A program made the translations under genes and the position numbers. The notes beneath the pieces were generated by a model. It made no database searches, was not told where the DNA came from, and saw nothing but the letters and a program-made list of their open reading frames with translations. A DNA stretch of 64,000 bases. Origin: Brasenia schreberi. Lineage: Eukaryota > Streptophyta > Magnoliopsida > Nymphaeales > Cabombaceae. Shown here one piece after another: positions 42,350 through 61,431 of this stretch; the stretch's first letter is position 1, and each line of letters opens with the position of its first letter. The DNA lies in the NCBI GenBank assembly GCA_036023115.1, contig JAYKKT010000064.1, forward strand, positions 8,812,501-8,876,500, given 5' to 3'.

Positions 42350-42998
42350 CTCGTTCATTGGTAAATTTATATTTACACTGCCTAGTGGGATAACAATCTT
42401 GTGAGGCCATTGCAACATATCATCGACAATGTTGTTCACTATATCATCAATCATATCTGAAAGCCCTGATATTGCAATTAAACGACCCCCAACAGCCTTA
42501 AGTGTGTAATCAATTCAAGGTTTAGGCTTGGAAAGAAGTACAACAACAACTGCAGAGATGCAAGGAATCTCTTCGCAAAGTTGGAAAATGACACAACTGT
42601 GAAGACCTGAAGATCCTTCAGCTGAATGGGCAGCGAAGCAACCAAAGCATCTACAACTATAACGATACTCAGATCACCACCCCATCTGAAGTCCAAATCC
42701 ATTGTTATTTGACCTTTCTTCAAGGACTGAACATGGATACCTTCAATTTTGGCTAAACTTCAATGATGATATCCCAAGTGGTTGACATTCTTCCAACACA
42801 GGTTCAACAGATTCCTTAATCACAACGCTTGTAGCTTCAGCCATCAATACGATTCCGACGACAATTCCCATCAACAAACCATAAATCAACCACATTTTCC
42901 TTCTTACTGCAGTGAAAACTCCACTAATTATCTCTCTCTGTAGCGCTTTTGCAGCCGCTTCTCCCAATGATATCAGACTCTGAAAATGATAGAAAAAA
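42350..42998 (-). pseudogene. Synaptotagmin/NTMC2-type (SYT4/SYT5-like) gene fragment
   Basis: The minus strand encodes a transmembrane segment MWLIYGLLMGIVVGIVLM. It is joined directly to AEATSVVIKESVEPVLEE and then to an SMP lipid-transfer domain: GISSLKFS, frameshift, KIEGIHVQSLKKGQITMDLD, FRWGGD, VDALVASLPIQLKDLQVFTV, frameshift, DYTLKAVGGRLIAISGLSDM, DMLQWPHKIVIPLG. In plant NTMC2 proteins about 60 residues separate the membrane anchor from the SMP start, and C2 domains follow. Here the spacer and C2 domains are missing and at least two frameshifts occur. No introns interrupt the piece. It is a dead, intron-poor, internally deleted copy: a retrocopy or a duplicated fragment. Confidence 0.75.
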
Positions 42999-43196
42999 CA
43001 TAGCGAGCAAGCATTTAAAAATAGGAAAAAGAGAAAAAAATTGAAAGAAAACTATGAAGATTGTAGGAAGGGGCAGGCCCTCGAATGGAGCCCCCTCTTT
43101 CTCATGACCAAACTGCTCTTTGTAATAAGGATTATTACAATAATACCTAAAATCTGCATAAATACTAAAAATACCAAATTATCATATTCTTCAATA
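42980..43196. repeat. Decayed LTR related to the solo LTR at 20894-21202
   Basis: Shares GGCAGGCCCTCGAATGGAG-CCCCCTCTTTCTC, ATTACAATAATACCTAAAA and ATCATATTCTTCAA with the solo LTR, in the same orientation and order, but is shorter. The boundaries are approximate. Confidence 0.6.
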
Positions 43197-43747
43197 GTAC
43201 TAACATAAATACATTTAACAAGCACAACCAACTAAATCAGATTTAGCTTCATGTAAACACGTGGTACGTTTAGCTGAAGCATCCCCTTCTTTTTTCAACC
43301 GTTATCATCTGGGATTCAACTGAATTCTTTCTGCATCGGAAACTTTGCATGTTTTGAAGTAAGTTGGCTGTTGTTGAATAATTGAACTTGATGGCTACAT
43401 TGGTAAAGAAGTACATTAAGATTGAGTAGTTGTGGCGATCTCAAAATATGGATCAAGATTCGAAAGGAAGCTGCTGCAGTCAAAAAAGGAAAAAGAAAAT
43501 CAGGTAGTTGGCATAAACCATGTCAGGCTTACCTCGAAATTGACCTGCATTAGAACCTTTTCAAACTTGTATAATCTAAACGCATATTAGTTTTTTCTCC
43601 TGTAACTGGCCATGGATGTTGCGGTCTTCTCAAAATTCAAATTGTGCTTCACTGATTCTTTTGTCCATGATGCATTGCACTACATTCAACAAAATAATCA
43701 ATCCATATTCTGTTAAGTGCCTCATGTATTATTTGCAGTAAACTTAA

Positions 43748-44186
43748 TTGTTCCGATTGTCTTACGTTGCTAGAGATTACAAATATTTTGCTTTCTCGGA
43801 CTACGCAACAGTTGGGAGAGCTCTTGCATTGTGTGAGCTTGGTGAGAGAGATGAGGCCATTGTGGAAATGGAAGATGTTTCAATTTCTCTCGAGGGATAT
43901 CCAGGTAGAAAAGCTCCATTCCAGAATGTTTTGCTCATAATTTGTGTTTTTGAAGACATTGATGTTCTTGTTTTGATTCCATTTGTCCGGCATGGTTGCA
44001 GAAGTGCATGCAGCTTTAGCAGCAGCACTCTATGTTGACAAAAACGCACCTTCACTAGCAGAGAATCAGTTTACAGTTGCTACCCTCTTGGATCCTCGCC
44101 ATACAGATATATCATATGTAAGAGAAACCAAGCACTGGCCTCCAAGTTTAGTTGAGTCATTGCGAAAGTTCATTACCTTGTCCTAG
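43748..44186 (+). pseudogene. 3' exons of a chloroplast TPR-family gene
   Basis: Two exons, about 43748-43904 and 44002-44186 (stop TAG), join in phase across a 97-bp GT-AG intron (CCA-G/AA-GTG). The product ends with FSDYATVGRALALCELGERD, EAIVEMEDVSISLEGYPEVH, AALAAALY and a conserved terminus LDPRHTDISYVRETKHWPPS-LVESLRKFITLS. This is the end of the plant TPR-like/chloroplast-lumen-common-family proteins (At2g37400/At5g02590 type, from memory). No upstream exons with the N-terminal TPRs or transit peptide are found between 43200 and 43740, and the region beyond is other gene debris. It is most likely a truncated copy, though a distant 5' part cannot be excluded. Confidence 0.65.
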
Positions 44187-45017
44187 AAATTGTTTGAACA
44201 TAATGTTGTGCCAAAACTAAGTGTAATTAATCCTGTAGATTCTTCACTTCATATGAATGAAATAGCCTTTTGTTGTCTACCGTAAACATGGTTCACTTGA
44301 AAATGTTTCAACCTTTTTTCCTTTTTGGGAAGCAAATCTGGGGTTACACGGACCCTGCCCATATGAATAAACAAAACTTTACGAACATTAGCCAGACAAA
44401 ATAATGCATCTCCCATGAAGCGAGTCTAATTGTGTGGATGGGGTGGGAGGGGGACACCGGTTGCCCGCGTACTGCGACCTGCAAAACCTTTATGCACCAA
44501 CATTTGCCACACTGGAGCATCAATGTCATCACAACTGACTTATTGGTCCAATAACATACTTCTTTTTGTCGTACAAATGGGGAGGCCGCGGCCAGATAAA
44601 TGGCCCAGGTATTGAACTCGTGGCCTTCAACGCAAGTTGATCCCCAGAGCAGGTGAACCATTGCACGTTGCCCTGGTCCAATCACATACATTTATCGAAG
44701 ATCCCAAAATCGGTGCCCGGAAAAGCAATGAGAGAGAGAGAGAGAGAGAGACTTCAGTTATCCTGAATAAGTGGTCCCTGGCAATGCCCGACTCCAGAAC
44801 TAACAGAACAAAAGATATACATTTGAAGTGTTAACTGCTGATCTTTCCTCGTGCCATTAATATACACGTAAACCTTAACCTTCTCACATAAAAAAAACAA
44901 CACATAGTTCAACCCTCCCAAGCACTTCTAGACGAAAATGTACTCTCTGATTTCATATATCCAACCTATGACTTTCATATATACAAGCCCAAACATATCC
45001 ATGAACTCCTGTTCACC
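44187..45017. other. Intergenic region between TPR fragment and F-box gene
   Basis: Contains a possible tRNA-derived SINE on the minus strand at about 44590-44700 (GGTTCACCTGCTCTGGGGAT and the B-box-like CGAGTTCAATACC) and an (AG)n tract at 44730-44751. No gene recognised. Confidence 0.5.
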
Positions 45018-48000
45018 TCATTGAAGTTGCTGTAGCTGCTGAGCGAGCGCTGTCCTCCCCGAACTCCGACATGCTTGGACAGCACAAGCGCAGTGCACAG
45101 ATGTGAGTCCAAGGCACCCACTAATAATGAGCGAATGCCTGTCTGGGCACGTGTGAAGGGCCGGAAAGGAATCACACACAGCCTGAACTGCTGGAGCTGT
45201 AAGTGCAGTGCATTGGCTAATGTTGAGGTTCATCAGACCCCCATGCTTGTTAAAAACTGATTCCCACAATTCATGCTTCCCACATTGACGGCTGTTGGCT
45301 AGAGAATACATGGCCTTATCAGTGATGTTCTGACAGTAATACAAACCAAGAGACCTCAGCAGCCGACATCCGTTCGCAAGGGCAATCACACTATCATCTG
45401 CAAACAAAATAAGTAAACACCCGTCACCGCAAAGCATGCAGAACCCAAGAATATGGTGCATAGTATACAGAAACGGATCTAGCAATAGAACCAACGTCCA
45501 TTGAAGCGACATAAATAAAGCTTAGTTCATGTTTGATTGACATTCACCAGTTATGAGAACACAGCCACATAAGTCTAGAGCTCTGAGATCTGGACATCCT
45601 CTCGCCAAGCTAATTACTCCAAGATCACCAACTCCTTCACACCACCCCAGATTTAGAAACTGCAACTGATTGCAGTTATATGCAATAGCCTGAAATATGA
45701 AAATCAAAGGGTTATAAACAAATACACCAATTCCATGTCCCATACCATCGATGCTCAGTTCATGAATATCACCTGTAAGGCCTTGTCAGATGCTGCCTTT
45801 GCACATCCACAGAGATTCAGAAGCTTCAAGTTCCTGCACTTGCTAGCCAGAAATGCAAGGGCTTCATCACTGAAGGTAGAACAACCACTGATGTTTAGCT
45901 TAACCAGCTTTACATAACCCTTTGCCACAGCATATAGTGCTCGGTCAGTTAGCTTGAGGCTCTTGCTCAAGTCAAGATGCTGAATATCATGGCAGTGATC
46001 AGTGACAACCTCAATCGCTTCATCACTCAGTTGAGGTTTATTCTGTCGCAATATTAGTGTCTGCAGGTTGGTGAATTTTGGTGCAAGATGCAGCACGAGG
46101 CTGTTCATGTTGGCCTTGCACCTGCAAGAATAGTAGCGTGGTACTTAGTTTTCAGTGGAGACATTCTAATTTGAAATTCAATTCCATCACAGAGATTCAA
46201 ATACTGAACCGATCCTGAATCAACATTATAGGGAAAATAAAATGTAATCTCACTGAATTATGGAAAACAGCAGGTATATAAACTCATAAAAGTACGGACA
46301 TCACAGTTGAAACAATTGCACCTAACTTTGTAAAAGACAATGACTGACAAGCCAAAATGCAATGGAATGACACTACCTTTGCATGACAAGGTTGATAATA
46401 TCATATTACTGCTAGAGGAAAAGTTAATTTGAACGTGTAGATCAAAGGACCCATCACCATGATGCGTTAAACACATCACCACAGACTAAATCCATTAAGT
46501 GTGTACAAGCCTCAAACTTGAATGCGGCATAAAACTAAAACACAATTACATTAGCTCCAAAGTTCAAGAAATGGAAATAACTCTCCAGCCAATTGTGGTT
46601 CCCATCCACATTAATGAGAGGGACATCAAGAACTTTGAGTGTAATAGTTTTGCACCAACGAGCAATCATAATCACTACAAATAAACCACCTTCTCTATCA
46701 ATCACCATTGCTTAAACAGGCAATAATTCAAAGTTCAGTGTCCCCTCAATAATCTGCTTTCTTTTCCAACTTTAGCCAGATCTTGGCTTTTTACTCACCA
46801 GGTCTTTTGGAGATGATTACAAGCACAAAAATGGGCAAGAAGTGCGAAAGTTAGATTGGAGAGTAACCTAACAAGTAGGAAGAAATACTGGTAGCTGCTG
46901 ACTACACTTGCTTCTGTAGAAAACGTTTATTCCTCACTTGAGTCAATTTTAGAGTTCCATGGTATACAAAAACATGTTTAGGCATATTTAATCTTCAAAG
47001 ATAAACAATCAGCCTGTTAACTGGTGAGTAAGTTGAATAAAATATTCACGAATCTCTAATGTTTAGGCATATCAATGTTTGATTTTGATGTGACTTGACT
47101 TCAACAAAATACGTTTCAGTGCAACTTGAACTTATTATTCAGTGTTTAGTAATCATAATGACATGAAATATATGACTTTCTGCTCCAAGATGATGCTCGT
47201 ACAGCCACATGACATACCCATACATACAGAAAGAGAACACTGGAGTCAGCTCTCTGACAGAATCAAGTATCTAATATCCAGGTGTGCATCCAGTAGGGGT
47301 CTGACTAACCCCATCTTCTTCATCAAAAGTTAACTATAGGAGGCACTGACTAATTCCATCTTCTTCATCAAAAGTCAACTAAATAGGAGGCACATTCCCA
47401 AGCTGCCACATGGTTTTTGTCATAGCAAATAACTTGTCTTATAAAGCATAAGCGCCAGCTGACAATCAAAAGATTCAAAACAGACTCGCTGGTTCAAATA
47501 CAAATTGTTGTGCCAGAAGGAAAAAATAATGATAATGCCAATTGGTCAAAGCAATATAGAACATAAGCAACCTGCAAAAGATTTAGTCATAAATGTGTTG
47601 GAAACTTTTGAGTTCAAAATGATTGTCATGAAGGTTACAAACCTCTTGTTGGAAATTTCATAGGATGGCTTTAGAATAAATAAAATGACAGACAATCTCA
47701 ACTGCAAGTTCACATTTACCCGCAGTAACAATATTTCTAGACTTCATATTACTCTTATCAACGCTCAGCTTGTAACAATTCCACCTAGAAGGTATTGGGT
47801 TATGCTAGTGGCCCATGGCTTGAGGATAAATAGCAAGTTTAGTACAATTTTCTTCTTCATGTCTTAATGCCACAATGCCTTCCGCAATCATCCTAGCCAG
47901 CTTCCCAATGAAATTAACCCTAGCAAAGAAGAATGCCCATCTTGCAGCAATTCCACCTTGAAAGTCATGGGTTACTCTTACCCTATGCACGAGTAGAATG

Positions 48001-49323
48001 CACCATGCTCTACACTAAACAGGAGCGAAAGTTAGGACCACAGACGTGAAGTATTAAATAAGCTCCTGACATCAAATAAGAACATTAAATATGAGCACCA
48101 GACAAAATCAGCACCTAAGGAAAAAGAAAGAAAGAAATATAAGTGAAACATCAACGAGGAAGACCCAATAAGTCTGGATTACATAAGAGGGAAGTTAGTC
48201 ATAATGTTATAATGTATTGTGCATATCACATGATTCATACCAAATGGTTTTTCTATACGATAATGAAGGTTTCATACAACATCCAAGCAGTACACAGTAT
48301 GATACGGAGATGTAACAATACATATTGTATCATGCAATACAATGACACATCATGGATCTATTATATATAATCTTTTAGCTTATCATGCATCTTAGAGGTT
48401 ATTTTCTATGAGTAATGCATATTCCTGGTATTTGAAATTTTTTTATTTTTTTTTTGTATGTTTTTAAAGGTTCTTTGGTTTATTTTTTAGAGGAGTAAGA
48501 TACAACTGATATGTATCGATACATCAGCCATATCAATTGGGACCGAAGGACTTGCCCCTGAGTCAATACTTATAGCACAGGTCAATCAGTGTAACATACC
48601 CAACCATGACTATTGTGTGGGGAACCATAAAACCAAAGGCACCTTCAGATGAAAACGATATCCGTACTCAATAGCCCTGCTCCAGATGTAATAGATGTAC
48701 CTTTTCTAACTTGAAAGCTGGAGTTTATCTTAACATCAAAATGTTTATCATGTTTAGTGATGGTAAAACCTATTAAAAGTTGAGTAAAACCTATTAAAAA
48801 CAAGTGATCTTAAACCACAGTATGGCATATCTTCAACCATATATGCAAACCAAAAAGAGGGGGCGGGGGGGGGGGAGGGATCAGGACACAGCACATATTA
48901 TCTTGGATATACAAGAGAAGTAACCACCAATCAAGGTCATCATTAAACAAATTCTAAAGAACAAATATTCTGATTTGTCCACAAGCAAATAAGGAGATGA
49001 GGAGCAAACTGAGAAGCAACAAAAGCCACTAATTAAAAACTTCATAAACAAGTAAAACTGTAAAACCATAATTTATGCACAAGCAAATAAACCAAAACGC
49101 ACAGAATTCCATCATACCATGAGAGAGAGAGACTAGTAAGACCGTAACAGATGGCATCCCTCCAACCGGTACAGACACCTGATGCAGAGATAACAGTACG
49201 ATCATCCACAAGTGATAGAATCCTCAATATGAGTTCCAAAGGTAGATCCTTCCACTTCCCATGAAATTCCCTTGCATCAACCACGAGTCTCTCCAATTCC
49301 ATGCTCAAATCCCTCGTCCCCAT
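45018..49323 (-). CDS. SKP2A-like F-box/LRR protein
   Basis: Substrate receptor of an SCF ubiquitin ligase. In Arabidopsis SKP2A targets cell-cycle factors and binds auxin (established for the homologue). Coding exons: 49323-49118, 46121-45773, 45689-45548, 45397-45018 (TGA at 45020-45018). All are GT-AG and join to 358 codons plus stop, against about 360 for SKP2A. F-box at residues about 24-66 (WKDLPLELILRILSLVDDRT). Cysteine-containing leucine-rich repeats follow from about residue 78: LDLSKSLKLTDRALYAVAKG, LNISGCSTFSDEALAFLASK, LNLCGCAKAASDKAL, LNLGWCEGVGDLGVISLARG, LDLCGCVLIT, LGLYYCQNITDKAMYSLANS. The C-terminus is DSFPALHTCPDRHSLIISGC. The ATG is followed by GTRDLSMELERLV. Just upstream a TTTCTTTAG acceptor (49338-49346) suggests a 5'-UTR intron. 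It looks intact. Confidence 0.94.
46122..49117 (-). other. Intron 1 of the F-box gene
   Basis: 3.0-kb intron. It contains a ~60-bp tandem duplication near 47285-47400 (CCATCTTCTTCATCAAAAGT twice) and a G-run tract at 48859-48879. A GATATGTATCGATACATCAG palindrome-like segment lies near 48508-48528. No coding recognised. Confidence 0.6.
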
Positions 49324-49346
49324 ACCTCAACAACAACCTAAAGAAA
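49324..49346 (-). promoter_or_regulatory. Probable 5'-UTR intron acceptor of the F-box gene
   Basis: On the minus strand a pyrimidine-rich TTTTCTTTAG is followed by GTTGTTGTTGAGGT and then the start ATG. The 5'-UTR exon and its donor further right were not located. Confidence 0.45.
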
Positions 49347-50639
49347 ATTAAAAGAGAAAATTATGAGAACCAATTTCTCCTAAACAGAAAAAGACTAAAA
49401 AATGTGCAACAAAACAAACCAAACACACGGAAACGATGAGAACAGAGAAGTATTCTTGAAGCATATTGTTCTGTTTCCCCAAATTGTGAAATAAAAAAGA
49501 AAGAAAAGGCAAGGATAACACACACTGATGCAGAAATAAGAGTTTCCTATTATTATAAATGACGCTCCTGTATGTCTCTATCTCAAGAAGAATGATAGGT
49601 GGCAATAAGCATGTTCACTCCACGACACAGAGGGCACGCAGAGCAGTAGACAGGGCCGGTACGTCTCGAAGCCAAAAATAGAAGCATGAAATACCAACCA
49701 AGACGAAATGAAGGTCTTGTGGGACAAAAATAACCGCATTAAGCAGAAACACTTCAACCCCGTGAAGGAAATCCCTCTTAAGAAGCTTTCCACCTCTTGG
49801 AGATGAATGTGCAGTATTAAAGAATATAAATAGCCCGCTTGAGGGGGTTACAAGCTACAAAATTCTTAAGATGGAAAGTTTTAAAATGGGATGGGAAACC
49901 TAGGGAGTCAAAATAAGCGAGCAGAAAGTAGCAGCCAAGATACCAAAGTGGATGATGCGTGTCATTCCATCATTGAGTATTCGAAGACTAGTGTTCACCA
50001 CGCAGAAACAGCTCAATTCTTGCATGGTATGTTGGAAAGAAAACTTCAACACGAACATCATTCCGAAGAGCGCTTTACGCAAGCAACAAGGTTGTGAAAG
50101 ATACAAAATTATGTCAATAAAGAAGGATTGCTCCAAACTTATCATGCAGATATGGAAAATAATCTGAAAGAACAGAAAATAGAAAATAGGAAGTACCCAG
50201 AAAGAGTCAGTAAAGTTGAACTTTGCAGAAACAGAGACCAATCAATCCCCAAGGGTTTCAACGTAGTGCCAGAATAACCATGCACGTTTGCAAAAAACAT
50301 CAAACAATTTCCAACATAACTTTGTAAAACAGAGAGCTATCAAAAACCATTAAAACTGTCAACAAAATCATCAAGTCATTCGTTTCTAGAGAGGCATACC
50401 CTAATTCATGATAATACACAACATACTAAGCAAATAACCGATCAGAAGAGGTGACACTTTCCCCCCATAAAAGAACCCCAAAAATGCAGAATCGAAAAAG
50501 AAAACCGAGGAACTCAACAAAAAGGGAAAATGAATTGGCGACCACTAAAACCCGACGTCGTGACGAAGCTGTAAAACTTCCCGTGTATGAATAAATGCTG
50601 CAGCCGCGACTCTGACCACAAAAGCAGAGGGAGAGAGAA

Positions 50640-50672
50640 GGGGGGGGGGGTGGTTGGGGGGGAGGGGAGGGG
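50640..50672 (+). repeat. G-run tract upstream of the F-box gene
   Basis: Runs of ten, seven, four and four guanines separated by TGGTT, A and A. It could form a G-quadruplex on the plus strand, the strand opposite the gene's sense strand. It lies about 1.3 kb upstream of the F-box start codon. Confidence 0.7.
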
Positions 50673-50922
50673 TGATACGTGTTGCGGTTGGGCAAACCAA
50701 TGAGGCTGAATGGGACCCATTTGAGCATGTAGAACATTTTAAGCAGAGAAAGATCTGATTTTGACTTTTGCAGATCCCACGTGAGGATCCTCCAGCCATT
50801 CCCTGGCCCACAATTCCATTGGAATTGGAATCCACCCTGACCGCATCTCCAAATCGCTTATCACCTTTTTTCCTTCTTATAGTGCTTCGGATTTGGCCAG
50901 CTGAAAATTTTTCTGGGTTGAG

Positions 50923-51048
50923 GTGAAGTTCATCCTCAAGAGATTCAGGCGAGTCGATTGTGTGATTCTTCCAAAGATTTCGCCACCAATTTTACCCAGA
51001 AAAGGAAAAAGTTGGCCATCAAAATACGTGATTGAGGATGAAATTCAG
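50923..51048 (+). other. Short open segment, unknown
   Basis: Reads KFILKRFRRVDCVILPKISP and PRKGKSWPSKYVIEDEIQ and ends at CAG/GTACCT, which could be a donor. It has no recognised family and no partner exon; probably chance. Confidence 0.15.
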
Positions 51049-51049
51049 G

Positions 51050-51800
51050 TACCTCACGCATGGCCAGTTGCTGTTGGTGGGGAGTTCCAACTCCTAACTC
51101 CTAAGGGTGCAGGTGTGTGCTATGCTTGGGCCTCTTCTTGTAAAAGAAGACCTAACTTTGATGATGGGTTCCGGTTTATCTCCAATTTGATCAACTTGGA
51201 ATCATTTGTGATTTATTTCTTTTCTGAGAAAGACGTATTGACTATTTTGGTTCAAAACTCCAGTTAGCCAAGATCATTAACTTACCTGCATTTTTCTTGT
51301 TAGTGGCTTAATGCTATTAAATGCATTAATTAGAAGATTAATTGAAGAAACATAATGCATTAGCCCACCTGGTGGGGCTCTGGAGTCAAGAAAATGTATG
51401 TAGTGAGTTCGATTCCTGGGGCTTGCCTACATAGGTCCTCTCCATTGCAACACAAAAAAAAGGAAGCCCAAACCTAACACACGCACACATGCATGCACCG
51501 CTCTAGGAATTGAACTCCCAACCTGGGGTGGAAGAGTCAGAGAGAGTTCTGCTAATGCTCCAGATGTTCATGCAATCTCCTTTTTCTTTTTTTTACAAGA
51601 AGAGGCCAAAGCCTAAACACACAAATCCACATGCATGCACCTCATCAACAGCCTGGGGTTGAGCTAATGCTCTTGGTACGCAGTCTTCTTTTTTTGTACA
51701 AGGGTTGGCCGAAGACACACGCACACATGGATCCCCTGGGAGTCAACTCTCCACCAGCAGCATCAGTCCCAAGGCGCACTGCCATTAAACATGAAAGAAA
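51050..51800. mobile_element. Cluster of tRNA-derived SINE copies
   Basis: At least four related pieces. Plus: 51060-51150 (GTTGCTGTTGGTGGGGAGTT, then TGGGCCTCTTCTTGTAA) and 51366-51455 (AGTGAGTTCGATTCCTGGGG). Minus: about 51480-51575 (GTTGGGAGTTCAATTCCTAG, then GCATGCATGTGTGCG), and about 51593-51680 and 51695-51770 (GGAGAGTTGACTCCCAGGGG). The GAGTTCRAYYCC core is the polymerase III B box of tRNA-derived SINEs. TTCTTGTAA/TTGTACAAAAA tails recur. A further copy sits in the ACR gene at 59332-59455. Exact ends and TSDs were not set. Confidence 0.65.
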
Positions 51801-52395
51801 TGGTAATTTAAGAGAACCGTCCATCGCGTTGCATGGATGGCTGAATGGTTCTGTTCTCTTTTTCGTTCTCACCCATTTCTGCCTCTTTCTAAGCCACCAA
51901 AGCTTCCTCTTCTGTTCAATCTTCTTCCATCTCTGTTGCTCCCTCGACTCACCGTTCCCATAGCCACACCCATACTTAACTCCTTTTTAAAAAAAGAAAA
52001 AAAAGAGATAAACCTTGCTGCGCTATGGTCCTTCGTTGTCCACCTGTGTGCGTTTCAGCGAAGAGTAGAACTATTCTGACATTGCGAGAACGTTAAGCCA
52101 TGAGAGAGAGAGAGCAGATACGTCCTTTTCTTTTAAGAGAAAAGGAGAGCACACTCAAATACATTGATGCCATATATACATGTCACAAGAAGAAATATTG
52201 ATGAGTCATTGCTCGTTACAATAATGAAGTTTGCTCAATCATACCAGCAAGCAACCACAAATTCGAGTCCTTTGAAGGGTCAGCCTTCTTCCTAAAGGTA
52301 CAAGGTTTTTATCCATCACCCCAGAATATAGGACCATAAAAGAAAATAACTAAAAAGAAGAGGAAATTGTGAGAGGCATCCTTACCCCCAAACAG
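51801..52395. other. Intergenic region left of the ACR gene
   Basis: Sequence between the SINE cluster and the ACR stop codon. It should include the ACR 3' UTR and downstream region (the gene is on the minus strand). A short (GA)n stretch lies near 52100. No gene recognised. Confidence 0.5.

Positions 52396-61431
<9,036 letters not shown>

Noticed and set aside
50426..50835. Proline-rich minus-strand frames upstream of the F-box gene
   Set aside because: They run through G/C homopolymer tracts, have no recognised domain, and lie in a likely promoter or 5'-UTR region.
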